DNA from: Candidatus Bathyarchaeota archaeon A05DMB-3
GTDB taxonomy: Archaea > Thermoproteota > Bathyarchaeia > Bathyarchaeales > Bathycorpusculaceae
Assembly: GCA_019685555.1 (NCBI GenBank)
Contig: JABFQN010000005.1
Span: 22,898-86,897, forward strand
Direction: 5' to 3'
DNA: 64,000 nucleotides
Shown here: one piece after another, positions 52,231-61,429 of the stretch
How positions within the stretch are numbered: the first letter of the stretch is position 1
Layout: each line of letters opens with the position of its first letter
The notes under the pieces: model-generated
Told to the model about the DNA's origin: nothing
The model's database searches: none
What the model saw: only the letters and a program-made list of their open reading frames with translations
Translations under genes and position numbers: made by a program

Positions 52231-53845
52231 AGAAGTTGGCGTAATAATCGGAGAAGCCAGTTCAAGCGAGTTTTTCTTTGCTTCAAAACCTGGCGAAATG
52301 CCCTCTAGGTGGGAATATCTGTTGACGTATTCTGAAGAAGATGTTGATGGCAAACCGAAGCAAGTGGAAGTTGTAGCCCAGATTGAGCGTGTGATTTCTG
52401 CCAGTCAAGCTCTTACAAAAGAGTTGGATTTTGAGATAATTAAAAAGATAATCGAATCTGGTTTGGCTGACAAGAAAGTTTGGGGAAAGGCTCGTGTCCT
52501 TGGTTATTTGACTGATAGTGGCGACTTGCAGCAACCTAAGAAAGCAGTAATGCCGGGCAAGCCTGTATACATTGCGCCAGCAGAGCTTCTTGAAAAATTT
52601 TATTCGTATCCTGAAGATGAGGCTATCAAAGTGGGTGCCTTAATTACGCGGAGCGAGGTCCCTGTGAGCTTGTCCGTTAAAGGGTTCAGGCGTCATCTGG
52701 CGATTATTGCTCAGACGGGTTCTGGTAAGACGTATCTTGCTGGAATTATTGTTGATGAGCTTTTAAGGAAGGGAGGAACGATTATCATGTTGGACCCGCA
52801 TGCTGACTACGTTTTCCTCTCGAGAAAAATTGATGGAAAGAGGCATGAACTTGCGGATAGAATAACCGTGTTCAGAAATCCATCAAGCACAGGAAGATAC
52901 ACCGAGAATGAAGTCGGAAATGTTAAACCGTATGAAATTTGCTTTTCTGATCTTGACTTAGATGAAATATGCTTGATTTCTGGGATAAGCCAGCATTACA
53001 CGAATATTGTGACAGGTTTGGGAAAAGCCTTAGAGCATCTGAAGGCTGATAAGGATGTTTTCCAGCCTGAGGACTTGTTGGAAAAGCTCGAGAATGTAGA
53101 TAGTTGGAAAACCGATGATATGGACTCGAAGATTGTTGAGGGTGCAAGATCTGCTGCGAAGTATCTTGCAAGGCTTGTTAGTATGAGGGTGTTTACAAGT
53201 GGGGCTACAAAAATTAGTGAAATGCTGAAGCCTATGCATCTTTCTGTTGTTGATCTTTCAGGTTTAGATGATGATGTCTCTGATTACATTGCGTTCAGGA
53301 TATTGTCAGATGCTTATGAGAAAGTTGCGAGCGGTGAATTTGGATACCCTGTTTTTGTTTTTGTTGAGGAAGCCCATAAATTCATTCCAGCAACAAATTC
53401 GACGTATTCGAGCAGCATTATAAAAAAGATAGCAGCAGAAGGCAGAAAATTCGGTATCTTTCTTGTTGTCATAACCCAGCGTCCTTCAAAGATACATTCT
53501 GACGCTTTAAGCCAATGCAATAGTCAGATTATTATGCGTATAACGAATCCTAAGGATCAAGCTGCGGTTGCCGCCAGTTCTGAGCGTCTTGGCGAAACTT
53601 TGTTGGATGATTTGCCGGGTCTTAATACTGGTGAAGCTGTGATTGTTGGAGAAATGACGCGGGCGCCAATTATGGCGAGAATAAGGAAGCGCACTACACG
53701 AGAGGGTGGTAGTGACATAGATATTATGGGTAAAATGAAAGAGGCAATTGAAAAGGCAAAGGAGGAAAATGTTGAGAATGAAAGTAGACGTCTACGAGAA
53801 GAAATGAAAGGTTTTATGAATTCATCTGAAGAGGGCGAGAAATAG
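52214..53845 (+). CDS. herA: HerA DNA translocase/helicase
   Basis: Hexameric FtsK/HerA-type ATPase, 543 residues. N-terminal HAS-barrel (VGVIIGEASSSEFFFASKPG), Walker A LAIIAQTGSGKTYLAGIIVD (about 162-180), Walker B FVFVEEAHKFIPATNS, and the arginine-finger region GRKFGIFLVVITQRPSKIHS. GTG 52214 start has AGGGGG 7-8 bases upstream and sits inside the nurA end. Mre11 follows 2 bases later. Complete. Confidence 0.95.
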   Translation: MSSTLKEVGVIIGEASSSEFFFASKPGEMPSRWEYLLTYSEEDVDGKPKQVEVVAQIERVISASQALTKELDFEIIKKIIESGLADKKVWGKARVLGYLTDSGDLQQPKKAVMPGKPVYIAPAELLEKFYSYPEDEAIKVGALITRSEVPVSLSVKGFRRHLAIIAQTGSGKTYLAGIIVDELLRKGGTIIMLDPHADYVFLSRKIDGKRHELADRITVFRNPSSTGRYTENEVGNVKPYEICFSDLDLDEICLISGISQHYTNIVTGLGKALEHLKADKDVFQPEDLLEKLENVDSWKTDDMDSKIVEGARSAAKYLARLVSMRVFTSGATKISEMLKPMHLSVVDLSGLDDDVSDYIAFRILSDAYEKVASGEFGYPVFVFVEEAHKFIPATNSTYSSSIIKKIAAEGRKFGIFLVVITQRPSKIHSDALSQCNSQIIMRITNPKDQAAVAASSERLGETLLDDLPGLNTGEAVIVGEMTRAPIMARIRKRTTREGGSDIDIMGKMKEAIEKAKEENVENESRRLREEMKGFMNSSEEGEK

Positions 53846-53847
53846 CC

Positions 53848-54996
53848 ATGGTTAGAATCGTGCATTTAGCTGATACTCATTTAGGTTATAAGCAGTACAA
53901 CTTGGAAGAAAGGGAAAAAGACATTTACGATGTTCTTGAGGAGATCGGTGATAAAATTCTCGAAGAGCATGCGGATATTGTTATTCACAGTGGAGATTTG
54001 TTTGATTCGCCCAGACCTACAACACAAGCTTATTATGCATTCAAAAAGTTTCTGAAAAGACTTGATGGGAAAGTCGAGTTTTTCGCGGTTCTTGGAGATC
54101 ATGACAAACCTAAAGCTCGTGGTATGCCGCCGCACAAGCTTTTTGACGACCAAATTCAAACACTTGGAGTGGCTGGTGTTTCGGAGAACCAGCAAATAAG
54201 TGTGGATGGCAAGAAAGTCCTCATTGCCGGTATTTCTCATTTAAGCAGGACCTATAGACCAATTTTAGTTGAGGAACTGAAAAAGCTTGAAAATTTAAAA
54301 ACGCAAGCTGATTGTAGAGTTCTTGCACTTCATGAAGCCATTGATAAGTTCTTCCCTTTTGAAGAGGCTTGTGAAATTTCGTTGACGGAATTGCCTAAGA
54401 ACTTTAGGTATTATGCTATGGGTCATCTTCACTCTCGAATAAAGGCTTCTTATGGGCAGGGTGAATTGACCTATCCGGGTAGCACGGAGATAATGAGAAG
54501 CGATGAGATTGGTGGCTGGAAGAAGCTTGGTAAGGGTTTCTTCATTGTAGACGTCGAAAATGAGAAAGTGGATGTTGCCGAGGTTAACCTTGAGCGGATT
54601 AGACCTCAGATAGAGGTTAAACTCAGCTATGCCCATTTAACGGATGAGTTGGAAGAATTCGTCAAAAAAATAGGTGATTGTGAAAAGCTTCCGGTGGTTC
54701 ATGTTCGTGTGGAAGGGAAGGAGATTGATAGACAAGGGGTCCATCAAACATTGAGTGATGTTTTGACGGGGAAAGTGTTGACGTTTAGGCAAGTAATTGT
54801 TGAGGAAAGTGAGATGAGATTGCCTGAGCTTAGACCTGGTTCGTTTCACATTAATCAAGTTCTTAAGGATTATCTGAAGGATGAGAAAGTTGCCCAGCTT
54901 GCGGTTGAGATGCTGAAATGTCTTCGGCAAGGAGACATGGAAGGAGCCAAGAGCGTAGCTGATGGATACTTTCAGAGGCTCAAGGGTGGCGAATAA
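53848..54996 (+). CDS. mre11: Mre11 DNA double-strand-break nuclease
   Basis: Manganese-dependent 3'-5' exo/endonuclease that with Rad50 processes DNA ends. 382 residues. Phosphodiesterase motifs: HLADTHLGYKQYN (D9, H11), HSGDLFDSPRP (about 50-60), AVLGDHDKPKARG (GDHD in place of the more usual GNHD), and MGHLHSRIKASYG with the two metal His. The C-terminal helical region (PGSFHINQVLKDYLKDEKVA) is the Rad50-binding part. It sits between herA and rad50. Confidence 0.95.
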   Translation: MVRIVHLADTHLGYKQYNLEEREKDIYDVLEEIGDKILEEHADIVIHSGDLFDSPRPTTQAYYAFKKFLKRLDGKVEFFAVLGDHDKPKARGMPPHKLFDDQIQTLGVAGVSENQQISVDGKKVLIAGISHLSRTYRPILVEELKKLENLKTQADCRVLALHEAIDKFFPFEEACEISLTELPKNFRYYAMGHLHSRIKASYGQGELTYPGSTEIMRSDEIGGWKKLGKGFFIVDVENEKVDVAEVNLERIRPQIEVKLSYAHLTDELEEFVKKIGDCEKLPVVHVRVEGKEIDRQGVHQTLSDVLTGKVLTFRQVIVEESEMRLPELRPGSFHINQVLKDYLKDEKVAQLAVEMLKCLRQGDMEGAKSVADGYFQRLKGGE

Positions 54997-54998
54997 GC

Positions 54999-57728
54999 TT
55001 GATATTGAACAGGGTTAAGCTGTGTGATTTTGTTTCTCATAAGGATACCCAGTTGGACTTGGACTATGGCATAAACGTGGTTGTTGGACCTAATGGTGCA
55101 GGTAAGACTTCGATTCTTGACGCAATTAGCTTTGCACTGTTCAATGATTGGAGCAATCGAGGACGAAAAGAGAATCTAATCAATTTGAAGGCAAATAGAT
55201 GCAAAGCCACTATCGAGTTTACTGAGGGGGGAATAAGGTATTCTGCTGAATGGTCAATGGAGCGAAATAAATCTGCCAAAGGAAGCTTGTATCGCATTCA
55301 AAATGGTGATAGAAAGCTGTTGGCTCAGGGAGGCGGAAATACTGTAGTTCCTGAAATTGAGAAAATTCTTGGAATAGATAAGAGTATGTTTCTGCAGTCT
55401 GTTTATGTGCGTCAGGGCGAGATTGAAGAACTTGTCACTGCAAGACCTGCAGATAGAAAAGAGCTTGTTTCAAGGCTTCTTGGTGTAGAAGACCTGCAAA
55501 AAGCATGGGAGAACATTAAATCCTTGATTGATGATTATCAACACTTGCAGACTGCTTTAAAAACCGAGTTAGATCAGAAATCAACAATAGAAGCTGAAAG
55601 ACGGAAATATCTCGCAACCTCAAAGGAATTAGCCAAATCTTTAGAGTCCAAACGCAAAGAGTTACGAGAGATAGAGAACAAAATCAGAGGTCTGAGAGAG
55701 GTTTTAGATAAGCTAAAAGTCGATAAGAAGGAATTTGATAGACTTGATAAGGAGAAAAGCATTCTCAACCAAGGCACAAATAACGACAAAGAAAAGCTGC
55801 AAAAGGAACAGAGCGAGCTTGACAAAACGGTTAAGGCTGAAGAAAACGTCAAGAACTTAGAGAGTGAAGTTAGTAAGCTTCCATTATTGGAGGAATATGT
55901 GCGCTATCTTTCACAAAAAACTGAAAAAGAGCTGCAATTGGGTCGGCTAAATGAGAAGCTGACAAACTTAGAGCGTTTGGAAAAGGAGCTTAAGGAGAAT
56001 GAGAAGGACCATACCCTCTATGTAGAAAAGAAAAGGCTTCTGGATGAGAGAACTAAAGAGCGAAAGAAATATGAGGGCGCCGGAGCAGCTCTGAAAAAAG
56101 CATTGAAACATGTAAAAGACTTTGAAAAAGAGGAGCAAAAGAAAAAAACAGAATTGAACAAGGAGCTTGAAAAATGTTCTGAGATAATTGGCGAACAAGC
56201 TACGGTTGAAAACATTGAAACTTTGCTTAGCGCTAAAAAAGAAGAGTTTCAAAAACTCTCGGGTCACCTCGGCAAAGAAGTTGACGAGTGTAATAAGAGA
56301 ATTGGAATGTTAGAGAATCGGAAGCAAGAGCTTGAGACTAATCTTGACAGGCTAAGACCTTCGGAGGAGGAAGTTAAAACTTGTCCAACTTGTGAGACGG
56401 AATTGACCCCTGATCGCTTGACTTATTTGATGGGCAAATTTTCTTCAGAAAGGGAACAGATCGCTGTGGAATTAAGAACATCGGTTGAGAAGCGCGATGC
56501 ATCTGCTCAGGAAAAGCAGCAGATAGACGAGAAACTGAAAAAGTTGGCATCGATTGATCCTGAACATGTTAAAAGTTTGGTTGAGCAGCTAACAGAAGTA
56601 AGGGAAAAGCTCGCAGAACAGAAGTCTGAAGTTGAGGAACTCGAGAAGCAAGTTAAGGCTCTTAACGAATTGGACTCAGAAATAAGCCAGCTTGAGACTG
56701 AGATAGACGAGCATGAGGAATCTTATCTTAAATACGAAACAGCCGAACGAGAGCTGAAGAAATTAGCACCTCGAGAACAAATTGAGGCGGAGATAGCACC
56801 AATCAAGGAAGCGATGGAAATTGTTCTGCAGTCTTTGAAAGATTCCATTTTGAAACTTGGTTATGAACCCAAAGAGCCGGAAGAGGAACTGAAAGAGTTG
56901 AGATTGAAAAAGGAGGAGTATGATAGGAATTTGCCTTTGGCAAAACGCAAGACTGAACACGAGCAGAATATTGCAAGAATAAAGCAAGAACTATCAGAGA
57001 AAGAACAGAAACTTGCTGAAGTTGGCGAGGCGATCAATAGGCTTAGCTATGATGAGAAAGAGCATGCAAAGAAACAGGATGAATTTGACTCTGAAAATAA
57101 GCATAAAGGTGATTTGAAAGAAGATATAGCTGGACTGACAGCTCAAAAAAAGGCAGCGGATGATGAAGCATCTAAGTGTGAAGAAAAGCTGAAGGCTCTT
57201 AAGGAGAAGGAACGGGAGAAGCAAGTTGTTGATGATTTTATTAGGCTGTTGAACAAGATTAGGGCTGCTTATGGTAAGGACGGTGTTCAAAAAATGATTA
57301 GGGCAAGGGCAAGACCGTTGCTGGAGAAGGCTACACGGGATTTGTTTGAGAGGTTTAATCTTGCATATTCTGATGTGAAGATTGATGATGATTATAATAT
57401 TGCTGTTATAGGACCTGGCGGTGAGCAGGACATTGATCAAATTAGTGGTGGAGAACGTGTTGCATTGGCGATTGCTTTGAGGTTGGCGATTGCGCGGGTT
57501 TTGTCGGGGAAAGTGGAGACTATAATAATGGATGAGCCTACGACGCATTTAGACGAGGAGCGGAGAAAGGAATTGGTGAATATTTTGAATTCCTTTTTCA
57601 GGGAAGGCGGGAGAATTATACCGCAGATGCTGGTGATAACGCATCATCGCGAAATAGAAGATGTTGCTGATGTCATTTATAATATTAGAAAACAAGAAGG
57701 TTACTCAATATTAGAGACTGAAAAATAA
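54999..57728 (+). CDS. rad50: Rad50 ATPase
   Basis: SMC-like partner of Mre11, 909 residues. N-terminal Walker A VVVGPNGAGKTSILDAISFA (about 27-46), Q-loop, long coiled coils, zinc hook KTCPTCETELTPDRL with Cys 462 and 465, and the C-terminal half with ABC signature QISGGERVALAIALRLAIAR and Walker B ETIIMDEPTTHLDEERRKEL. TTG start 2 bases after the mre11 stop. Complete and normal length. Confidence 0.96.
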   Translation: MILNRVKLCDFVSHKDTQLDLDYGINVVVGPNGAGKTSILDAISFALFNDWSNRGRKENLINLKANRCKATIEFTEGGIRYSAEWSMERNKSAKGSLYRIQNGDRKLLAQGGGNTVVPEIEKILGIDKSMFLQSVYVRQGEIEELVTARPADRKELVSRLLGVEDLQKAWENIKSLIDDYQHLQTALKTELDQKSTIEAERRKYLATSKELAKSLESKRKELREIENKIRGLREVLDKLKVDKKEFDRLDKEKSILNQGTNNDKEKLQKEQSELDKTVKAEENVKNLESEVSKLPLLEEYVRYLSQKTEKELQLGRLNEKLTNLERLEKELKENEKDHTLYVEKKRLLDERTKERKKYEGAGAALKKALKHVKDFEKEEQKKKTELNKELEKCSEIIGEQATVENIETLLSAKKEEFQKLSGHLGKEVDECNKRIGMLENRKQELETNLDRLRPSEEEVKTCPTCETELTPDRLTYLMGKFSSEREQIAVELRTSVEKRDASAQEKQQIDEKLKKLASIDPEHVKSLVEQLTEVREKLAEQKSEVEELEKQVKALNELDSEISQLETEIDEHEESYLKYETAERELKKLAPREQIEAEIAPIKEAMEIVLQSLKDSILKLGYEPKEPEEELKELRLKKEEYDRNLPLAKRKTEHEQNIARIKQELSEKEQKLAEVGEAINRLSYDEKEHAKKQDEFDSENKHKGDLKEDIAGLTAQKKAADDEASKCEEKLKALKEKEREKQVVDDFIRLLNKIRAAYGKDGVQKMIRARARPLLEKATRDLFERFNLAYSDVKIDDDYNIAVIGPGGEQDIDQISGGERVALAIALRLAIARVLSGKVETIIMDEPTTHLDEERRKELVNILNSFFREGGRIIPQMLVITHHREIEDVADVIYNIRKQEGYSILETEK

Positions 57729-57802
57729 TAATGCAATTTTCTCAAGGCCTATTCTCCAGCGAATTTGAGGGATTAGGGCAAGCACCAAATAAGGCTGAAG
57801 CA

Positions 57803-57818
57803 AAAACTGATCAGTTTT
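57803..57818. repeat. 16-base perfect palindrome centred on GATC
   Basis: AAAACTGATCAGTTTT, identical on both strands, in the 158-base gap between convergent rad50 and the NucS-like gene. It is AT-rich at the ends with no loop, so it may be an operator or a bidirectional transcription stop; which one cannot be told here. Confidence 0.4.
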
Positions 57819-57886
57819 GCTCAAGATATACCTTAGAATAAGTTATAAAGTTAAGGCAAAAAATGAAGTCTTTACACCATCAATTT

Positions 57887-58768
57887 TCAAGAAGAGGCTC
57901 CACCGTTTTCCCACGCCTTTTTTATCCATGTTTTGGTTTCTTCATCGATTCCTTCTTTCGGAGTTAAGTGAACATAGCCCCAATCGGACTCGCCACTTTT
58001 CCAGTATGTGAATCGCTCGCTTTCTATCGCCCCTTTTCCTACGAAAAGTTCAAGTGAAATCCATTTTCTTGTAAACCATGCGGTTGCGAAGACCCTGCCT
58101 GTTCTTCTTCTGAAACGCGGGTTTCTTCCAGTCATGTAGGAGTCTACATCACCAAGTGATAGTATAAAACTTTTCAACTCTTGGTAAAGAGGAGACAACA
58201 GAGAATACTCCTTCAGCATCTCGTCTTCTGATACTTCTTCAGAAATAACAAATTCCCTTTCAATGTTATCTAATTCAATTCTCGGGATGATTAGTATATC
58301 TCCGCCTTCATCTTTGATTGTGGTGTAAGTCCATATCTGCGTTGGGTTGCTAATAACGTAACATGCATTCTTGACTCGATCTTCAACATCGCTCACTACA
58401 CATATTAACCTGATTTCAGAACTAATTTTGTCCATGTCTGGTTTCTTTTTCTTGATGTGCTTCTCAAGGTGTGATATGTGAGCCTCGTCCTTTGTAAACC
58501 AGCTAAGATAATCCATAAGTTGGATGAGAGCGTCTTTGTCAAATTCGCCAACCTTTTTGTACTCAATAAAAACAGGTCTATTCTTTTCATCTATTGCCAA
58601 CGTATCGATTCTGCCCGTACCAATTTGAACTTCTGAATCTATATATTCCAATCCTTCTTCCAAAATTCCTAAATTTGCCTCGAAAGCTTTCCGAATTTGG
58701 TCTTCAGTTAAGTCAACTGTGTCCCCCTCAATCAATCTGATATTTCCCAAGGCAATTCCCAAATTCAC
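57887..58768 (-). CDS. NucS/EndoMS-like nuclease with C-terminal DUF5655 domain
   Basis: 293 residues. The N-terminal half is a PD-(D/E)xK nuclease of the NucS/EndoMS C-domain type: QIGTGRIDTLAIDEKNRPVF followed by IEYKK, giving D55, E69 and K71. The C-terminal part (about 200-293: SFILSLGDVDSYMTGRNPRF, TGRVFATAWFTRKWISLELF) is the DUF5655 type, often attached to restriction-like nucleases. Start is GTG 58768, with TTTTAAATAA about 20 bases upstream, consistent with a leaderless message. It lies downstream of the JAMM gene, on the same strand, but a 128-base gap and an own TATA element suggest separate transcription. Confidence 0.8.
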   Translation of the reverse strand: MNLGIALGNIRLIEGDTVDLTEDQIRKAFEANLGILEEGLEYIDSEVQIGTGRIDTLAIDEKNRPVFIEYKKVGEFDKDALIQLMDYLSWFTKDEAHISHLEKHIKKKKPDMDKISSEIRLICVVSDVEDRVKNACYVISNPTQIWTYTTIKDEGGDILIIPRIELDNIEREFVISEEVSEDEMLKEYSLLSPLYQELKSFILSLGDVDSYMTGRNPRFRRRTGRVFATAWFTRKWISLELFVGKGAIESERFTYWKSGESDWGYVHLTPKEGIDEETKTWIKKAWENGGASS

Positions 58769-58896
58769 GTAGTCACAATGGAATTATTTAAAATTTATCA
58801 CATAGCATGTTATTGGGTTAAAGCAGAAGGTGAAAACAGTAACAGCTTAAATTTTGCTCTTTGTTTGGACGTGATGTTTAAAAGATGAGTTTGTTT

Positions 58897-59439
58897 TTAT
58901 TGTTCGAAAGCATAATCAAATCCGATGGCGTAAGGACACAAAACTCTGTATTGTATGATTTTGCTATCTTTTTTCCTTTTGTAGAAGCCTGCTATTGTGA
59001 TGTTATATTTTCCTAAAGTGCCAGATAGTTTGTTTTTTGTTTCTGTCCAGAGCGATGTTTTCTTAGCGTCGTTGATGGCTACTACAATTTCTATTTCCCC
59101 TTCTCCTATATACTCCTTGTCTGTTTCGCTTAGCTGTGCTAAACCGCGCTTTTCTCCGAACTGTGGGTGAGAGTGGAAATATCCAAGTTTCTGAAGGTGT
59201 ATTAGTTTTGGGAGAACTTCAATGACTTTGAGTTCTCTTCGCCAGTTTGGAGTGACTTCAGCAAATTTTCTTTTTGCTGATTGAAATGGAATAGCATATT
59301 CAACGATTATGCGTCCGTGTGTTTGAAAACCTAATAAAGCTCCATGGCTTTCGTTTTTATAAACTTCGACGGAGGATAGAATTATACTCATGAAAGCTTT
59401 GTCAGAGAGGAATATTTCAGTTGCTCCAAACATAAGCAT
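58897..59439 (-). CDS. JAMM/MPN-domain metalloprotease
   Basis: Zinc isopeptidase-like fold, about 180 residues. The metal and catalytic residues are all in place: E30 (KNESHGALLG), H89 and H91 (GYFHSHPQFG), then S104 and D107 (AQLSETDKEY), with a longer than usual 11-residue spacer between HSHP and the S-x-x-D. The ATG at 59439 has GGAG 6 bases upstream; a TTG at 59451 is in frame. No ubiquitin-like, E1 or E2 gene is nearby. It begins 50 bases after the BrxL-like gene. It may cut or deconjugate a modified defence protein; substrate unknown. Confidence 0.82.
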   Translation of the reverse strand: MLMFGATEIFLSDKAFMSIILSSVEVYKNESHGALLGFQTHGRIIVEYAIPFQSAKRKFAEVTPNWRRELKVIEVLPKLIHLQKLGYFHSHPQFGEKRGLAQLSETDKEYIGEGEIEIVVAINDAKKTSLWTETKNKLSGTLGKYNITIAGFYKRKKDSKIIQYRVLCPYAIGFDYAFEQ

Positions 59440-59488
59440 GACATTCTCCAAATTTCTCAGCTTATTGGGTTAATCGTAGTAACTGTTA

Positions 59489-61429
59489 TTAGTTGCCTTC
59501 CATTTCTATTTTTAGCTTTCTAATTGTATCCCATCCTTCGATTATGTCTTTGGCTGTTTTCCATAATTCTGCGAAGGGTGGTTTGTTTGGGGTTTCTTTG
59601 ATTTCGCTGTATTGGCCTCGTGCAACGATGTCCGGTGAGGGAATGTTGAAGTTTTTGTGTTTTGATAGGACCCATCTGTCGTGTAGTTCTTTTTCTGTTT
59701 TTGGGTCCAGAACTCTGAGCTCAGCGGTGACGCCTCGGGTTTTCATTGATTCTGCGAACTCTTTGAATAGTTTTCTGAATTTCTCATCTGCGTTTTTTAT
59801 TGAGGTTAGGATTTTGATTTCTTTGATGCTTAGTGGGTTTACGGAATCGAGAAGGTATTCGAGACCGACTTTTGAGAAGTATTTGTCGATCCAGTAGATG
59901 AATTCGTCGCATTGGGCTATCATTCGTTGGTATTCGATTCTGTTTTTGAATGGGTCGTCTGGTCTTATTAGGCCTGGTTGCTCCTCGATAGGCGGGGGTT
60001 CGGCTGTGATTTTTCCTGCGCGGGGGCTGTATGTTAGGTTTTTCTTTGCGAATTCTCCGGGTGAGATTATGTGGAGCCAGTCGTTGACTCTGTTTCTGTA
60101 TTCTATGGCGAGGTCCATTATGATTTTTAGTTCGGTGCTGTCGAATTCGGCGTTTGGTATTAATAGTTTGAGTAGTCCGCTTGCGATTCTTTTTACTGCT
60201 TTTTCGTCTCTTATGGTGTAGTCGCCTGTTAGGTTGATTTCTTGGTCGATTATGTGTGTGTAGTTTTGTTTTCTTAGTTCGTGCATTATTTCGCAGAAGT
60301 AGTCTGAGGCTATGCCGTAGCCGCTTGATAGGTGGCGGGTTGACATGCTTATTTTTGGTAGTTCCCAGCCGGGTAGGACGCCGTGGATTCTGTCGATTAG
60401 GGCGGAGTCTCGCATGTCTTTTGGGAGGACGTATGTGAAGTCTTCGACTGGTATGTAGCCTGTTTCTTTTTGTTCTACTGTTATGTTGCCCATTAGCATG
60501 AGTGCGCATGTGCTTGTGGCTCTTTTTGGTCCTCTTTCGTAGTGTCCGCTTTCCATGTAGTCTTTGAGTTTGCCTATCATTTCGTCTGGGTTTGTGAATT
60601 TTACTTTGCTGATTTCGTCGAGGATTATGGCGTCTTTTGCTGCTATTTCTCCGAGTTCGCGTCTTGCTATGTTGTAGAATAGTGTGGCTGCAGATATGTT
60701 GCCGCCTGCGAATATGCGGGTGTAGTATGAGCTGTTGCGGTAGAGGTAGGTTTTGCCTGTTTGTTTTGGTCCGAATTCCATGAGGTTTGTGTTGTTTTCG
60801 ACGAGTGGGATTAGGCGTGTTAGGAAGATGAGTTTTTGTCTTAGGTTGTAGCGTTCGTGGTTTAGTCCGACTGTGTTGAGGATTATGTCTATCCATTCTT
60901 CGAAGGTGAATGATTCTCTGGCTTCTTGGATTATTTTTGTGTCGGTGGTTGTGCATTGAAAGGGCGAGAAGTCTTGTATCAGAATCGGCGCCATTGACTC
61001 AGGTGCGGTGTCGGGTGAATAGGAGAGGGTTACGAGTCCCCACATTCCTGCCATTAGTAGGTTTTGGTTTTTGTCGAGTACGTCGAGGTTTATCATGCAG
61101 TCTTTGAGGTTTAGGTTTTGGAGGTATGCTCTGTATGTGCCGAGTTCGACGTCGGTTGTTACTTTTACTTCGTCTATGAGCGTTATCTTGCCTGCGGTCA
61201 TTACGTCGGAGAGGACTTTGTCTCTTTCTCTTGCTTCGTGGTAGTATTTGGCTATGAATTTGGAGAGTTGTGGACCGTAGTTTTCTTCTCCATATTTGTC
61301 GGTGAATTTTGAGGCTAAGTATTCTACGACGTATCTTGGGAGCATGAAGAATTCTTGTTTGTTGGCTACTCTTTTGTCGGTTGCGAGGTCTGCGAAAACT
61401 TTTTTGGTTTTGTTGAAAAGTTCACTCAT
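59489..61429 (-). CDS. brxL: BrxL-like AAA+ ATPase (BREX-related) with non-Lon C-terminus
   Basis: 646 residues. The centre matches BrxL of BREX phage-defence systems: NTNLMEFGPKQTGKTYLYRN with P-loop GPKQTGKT (220-227), AGGNISAATLFYNIARRELG, Walker B AIILDEISK (D271, E272), then LKDYMESGHYERGPKRATST and LMLMGNITVEQ. The C-terminal third does not show a Lon-type Ser-Lys dyad; instead it carries an HDRW motif (583-586) in a compact region to the end. The ATG overlaps the methyltransferase stop (TAATG), so translation is coupled. Codon third positions strongly favour A and C, unlike its neighbours, suggesting transfer. No brxA, brxB, brxC or pglZ is seen. Confidence 0.82.
   Translation of the reverse strand: MSELFNKTKKVFADLATDKRVANKQEFFMLPRYVVEYLASKFTDKYGEENYGPQLSKFIAKYYHEARERDKVLSDVMTAGKITLIDEVKVTTDVELGTYRAYLQNLNLKDCMINLDVLDKNQNLLMAGMWGLVTLSYSPDTAPESMAPILIQDFSPFQCTTTDTKIIQEARESFTFEEWIDIILNTVGLNHERYNLRQKLIFLTRLIPLVENNTNLMEFGPKQTGKTYLYRNSSYYTRIFAGGNISAATLFYNIARRELGEIAAKDAIILDEISKVKFTNPDEMIGKLKDYMESGHYERGPKRATSTCALMLMGNITVEQKETGYIPVEDFTYVLPKDMRDSALIDRIHGVLPGWELPKISMSTRHLSSGYGIASDYFCEIMHELRKQNYTHIIDQEINLTGDYTIRDEKAVKRIASGLLKLLIPNAEFDSTELKIIMDLAIEYRNRVNDWLHIISPGEFAKKNLTYSPRAGKITAEPPPIEEQPGLIRPDDPFKNRIEYQRMIAQCDEFIYWIDKYFSKVGLEYLLDSVNPLSIKEIKILTSIKNADEKFRKLFKEFAESMKTRGVTAELRVLDPKTEKELHDRWVLSKHKNFNIPSPDIVARGQYSEIKETPNKPPFAELWKTAKDIIEGWDTIRKLKIEMEGN

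Noticed and set aside
56763..57548. Minus-strand open frames opposite rad50 (74 and 184 codons)
   Set aside because: They lie wholly antisense to a conserved gene and have no recognisable protein features.
59784..60956. 390-codon minus-strand open frame rich in Arg/His/Asn
   Set aside because: Same strand but shifted frame inside the BrxL-like gene; it is caused by the gene's biased codon use and has no family features.
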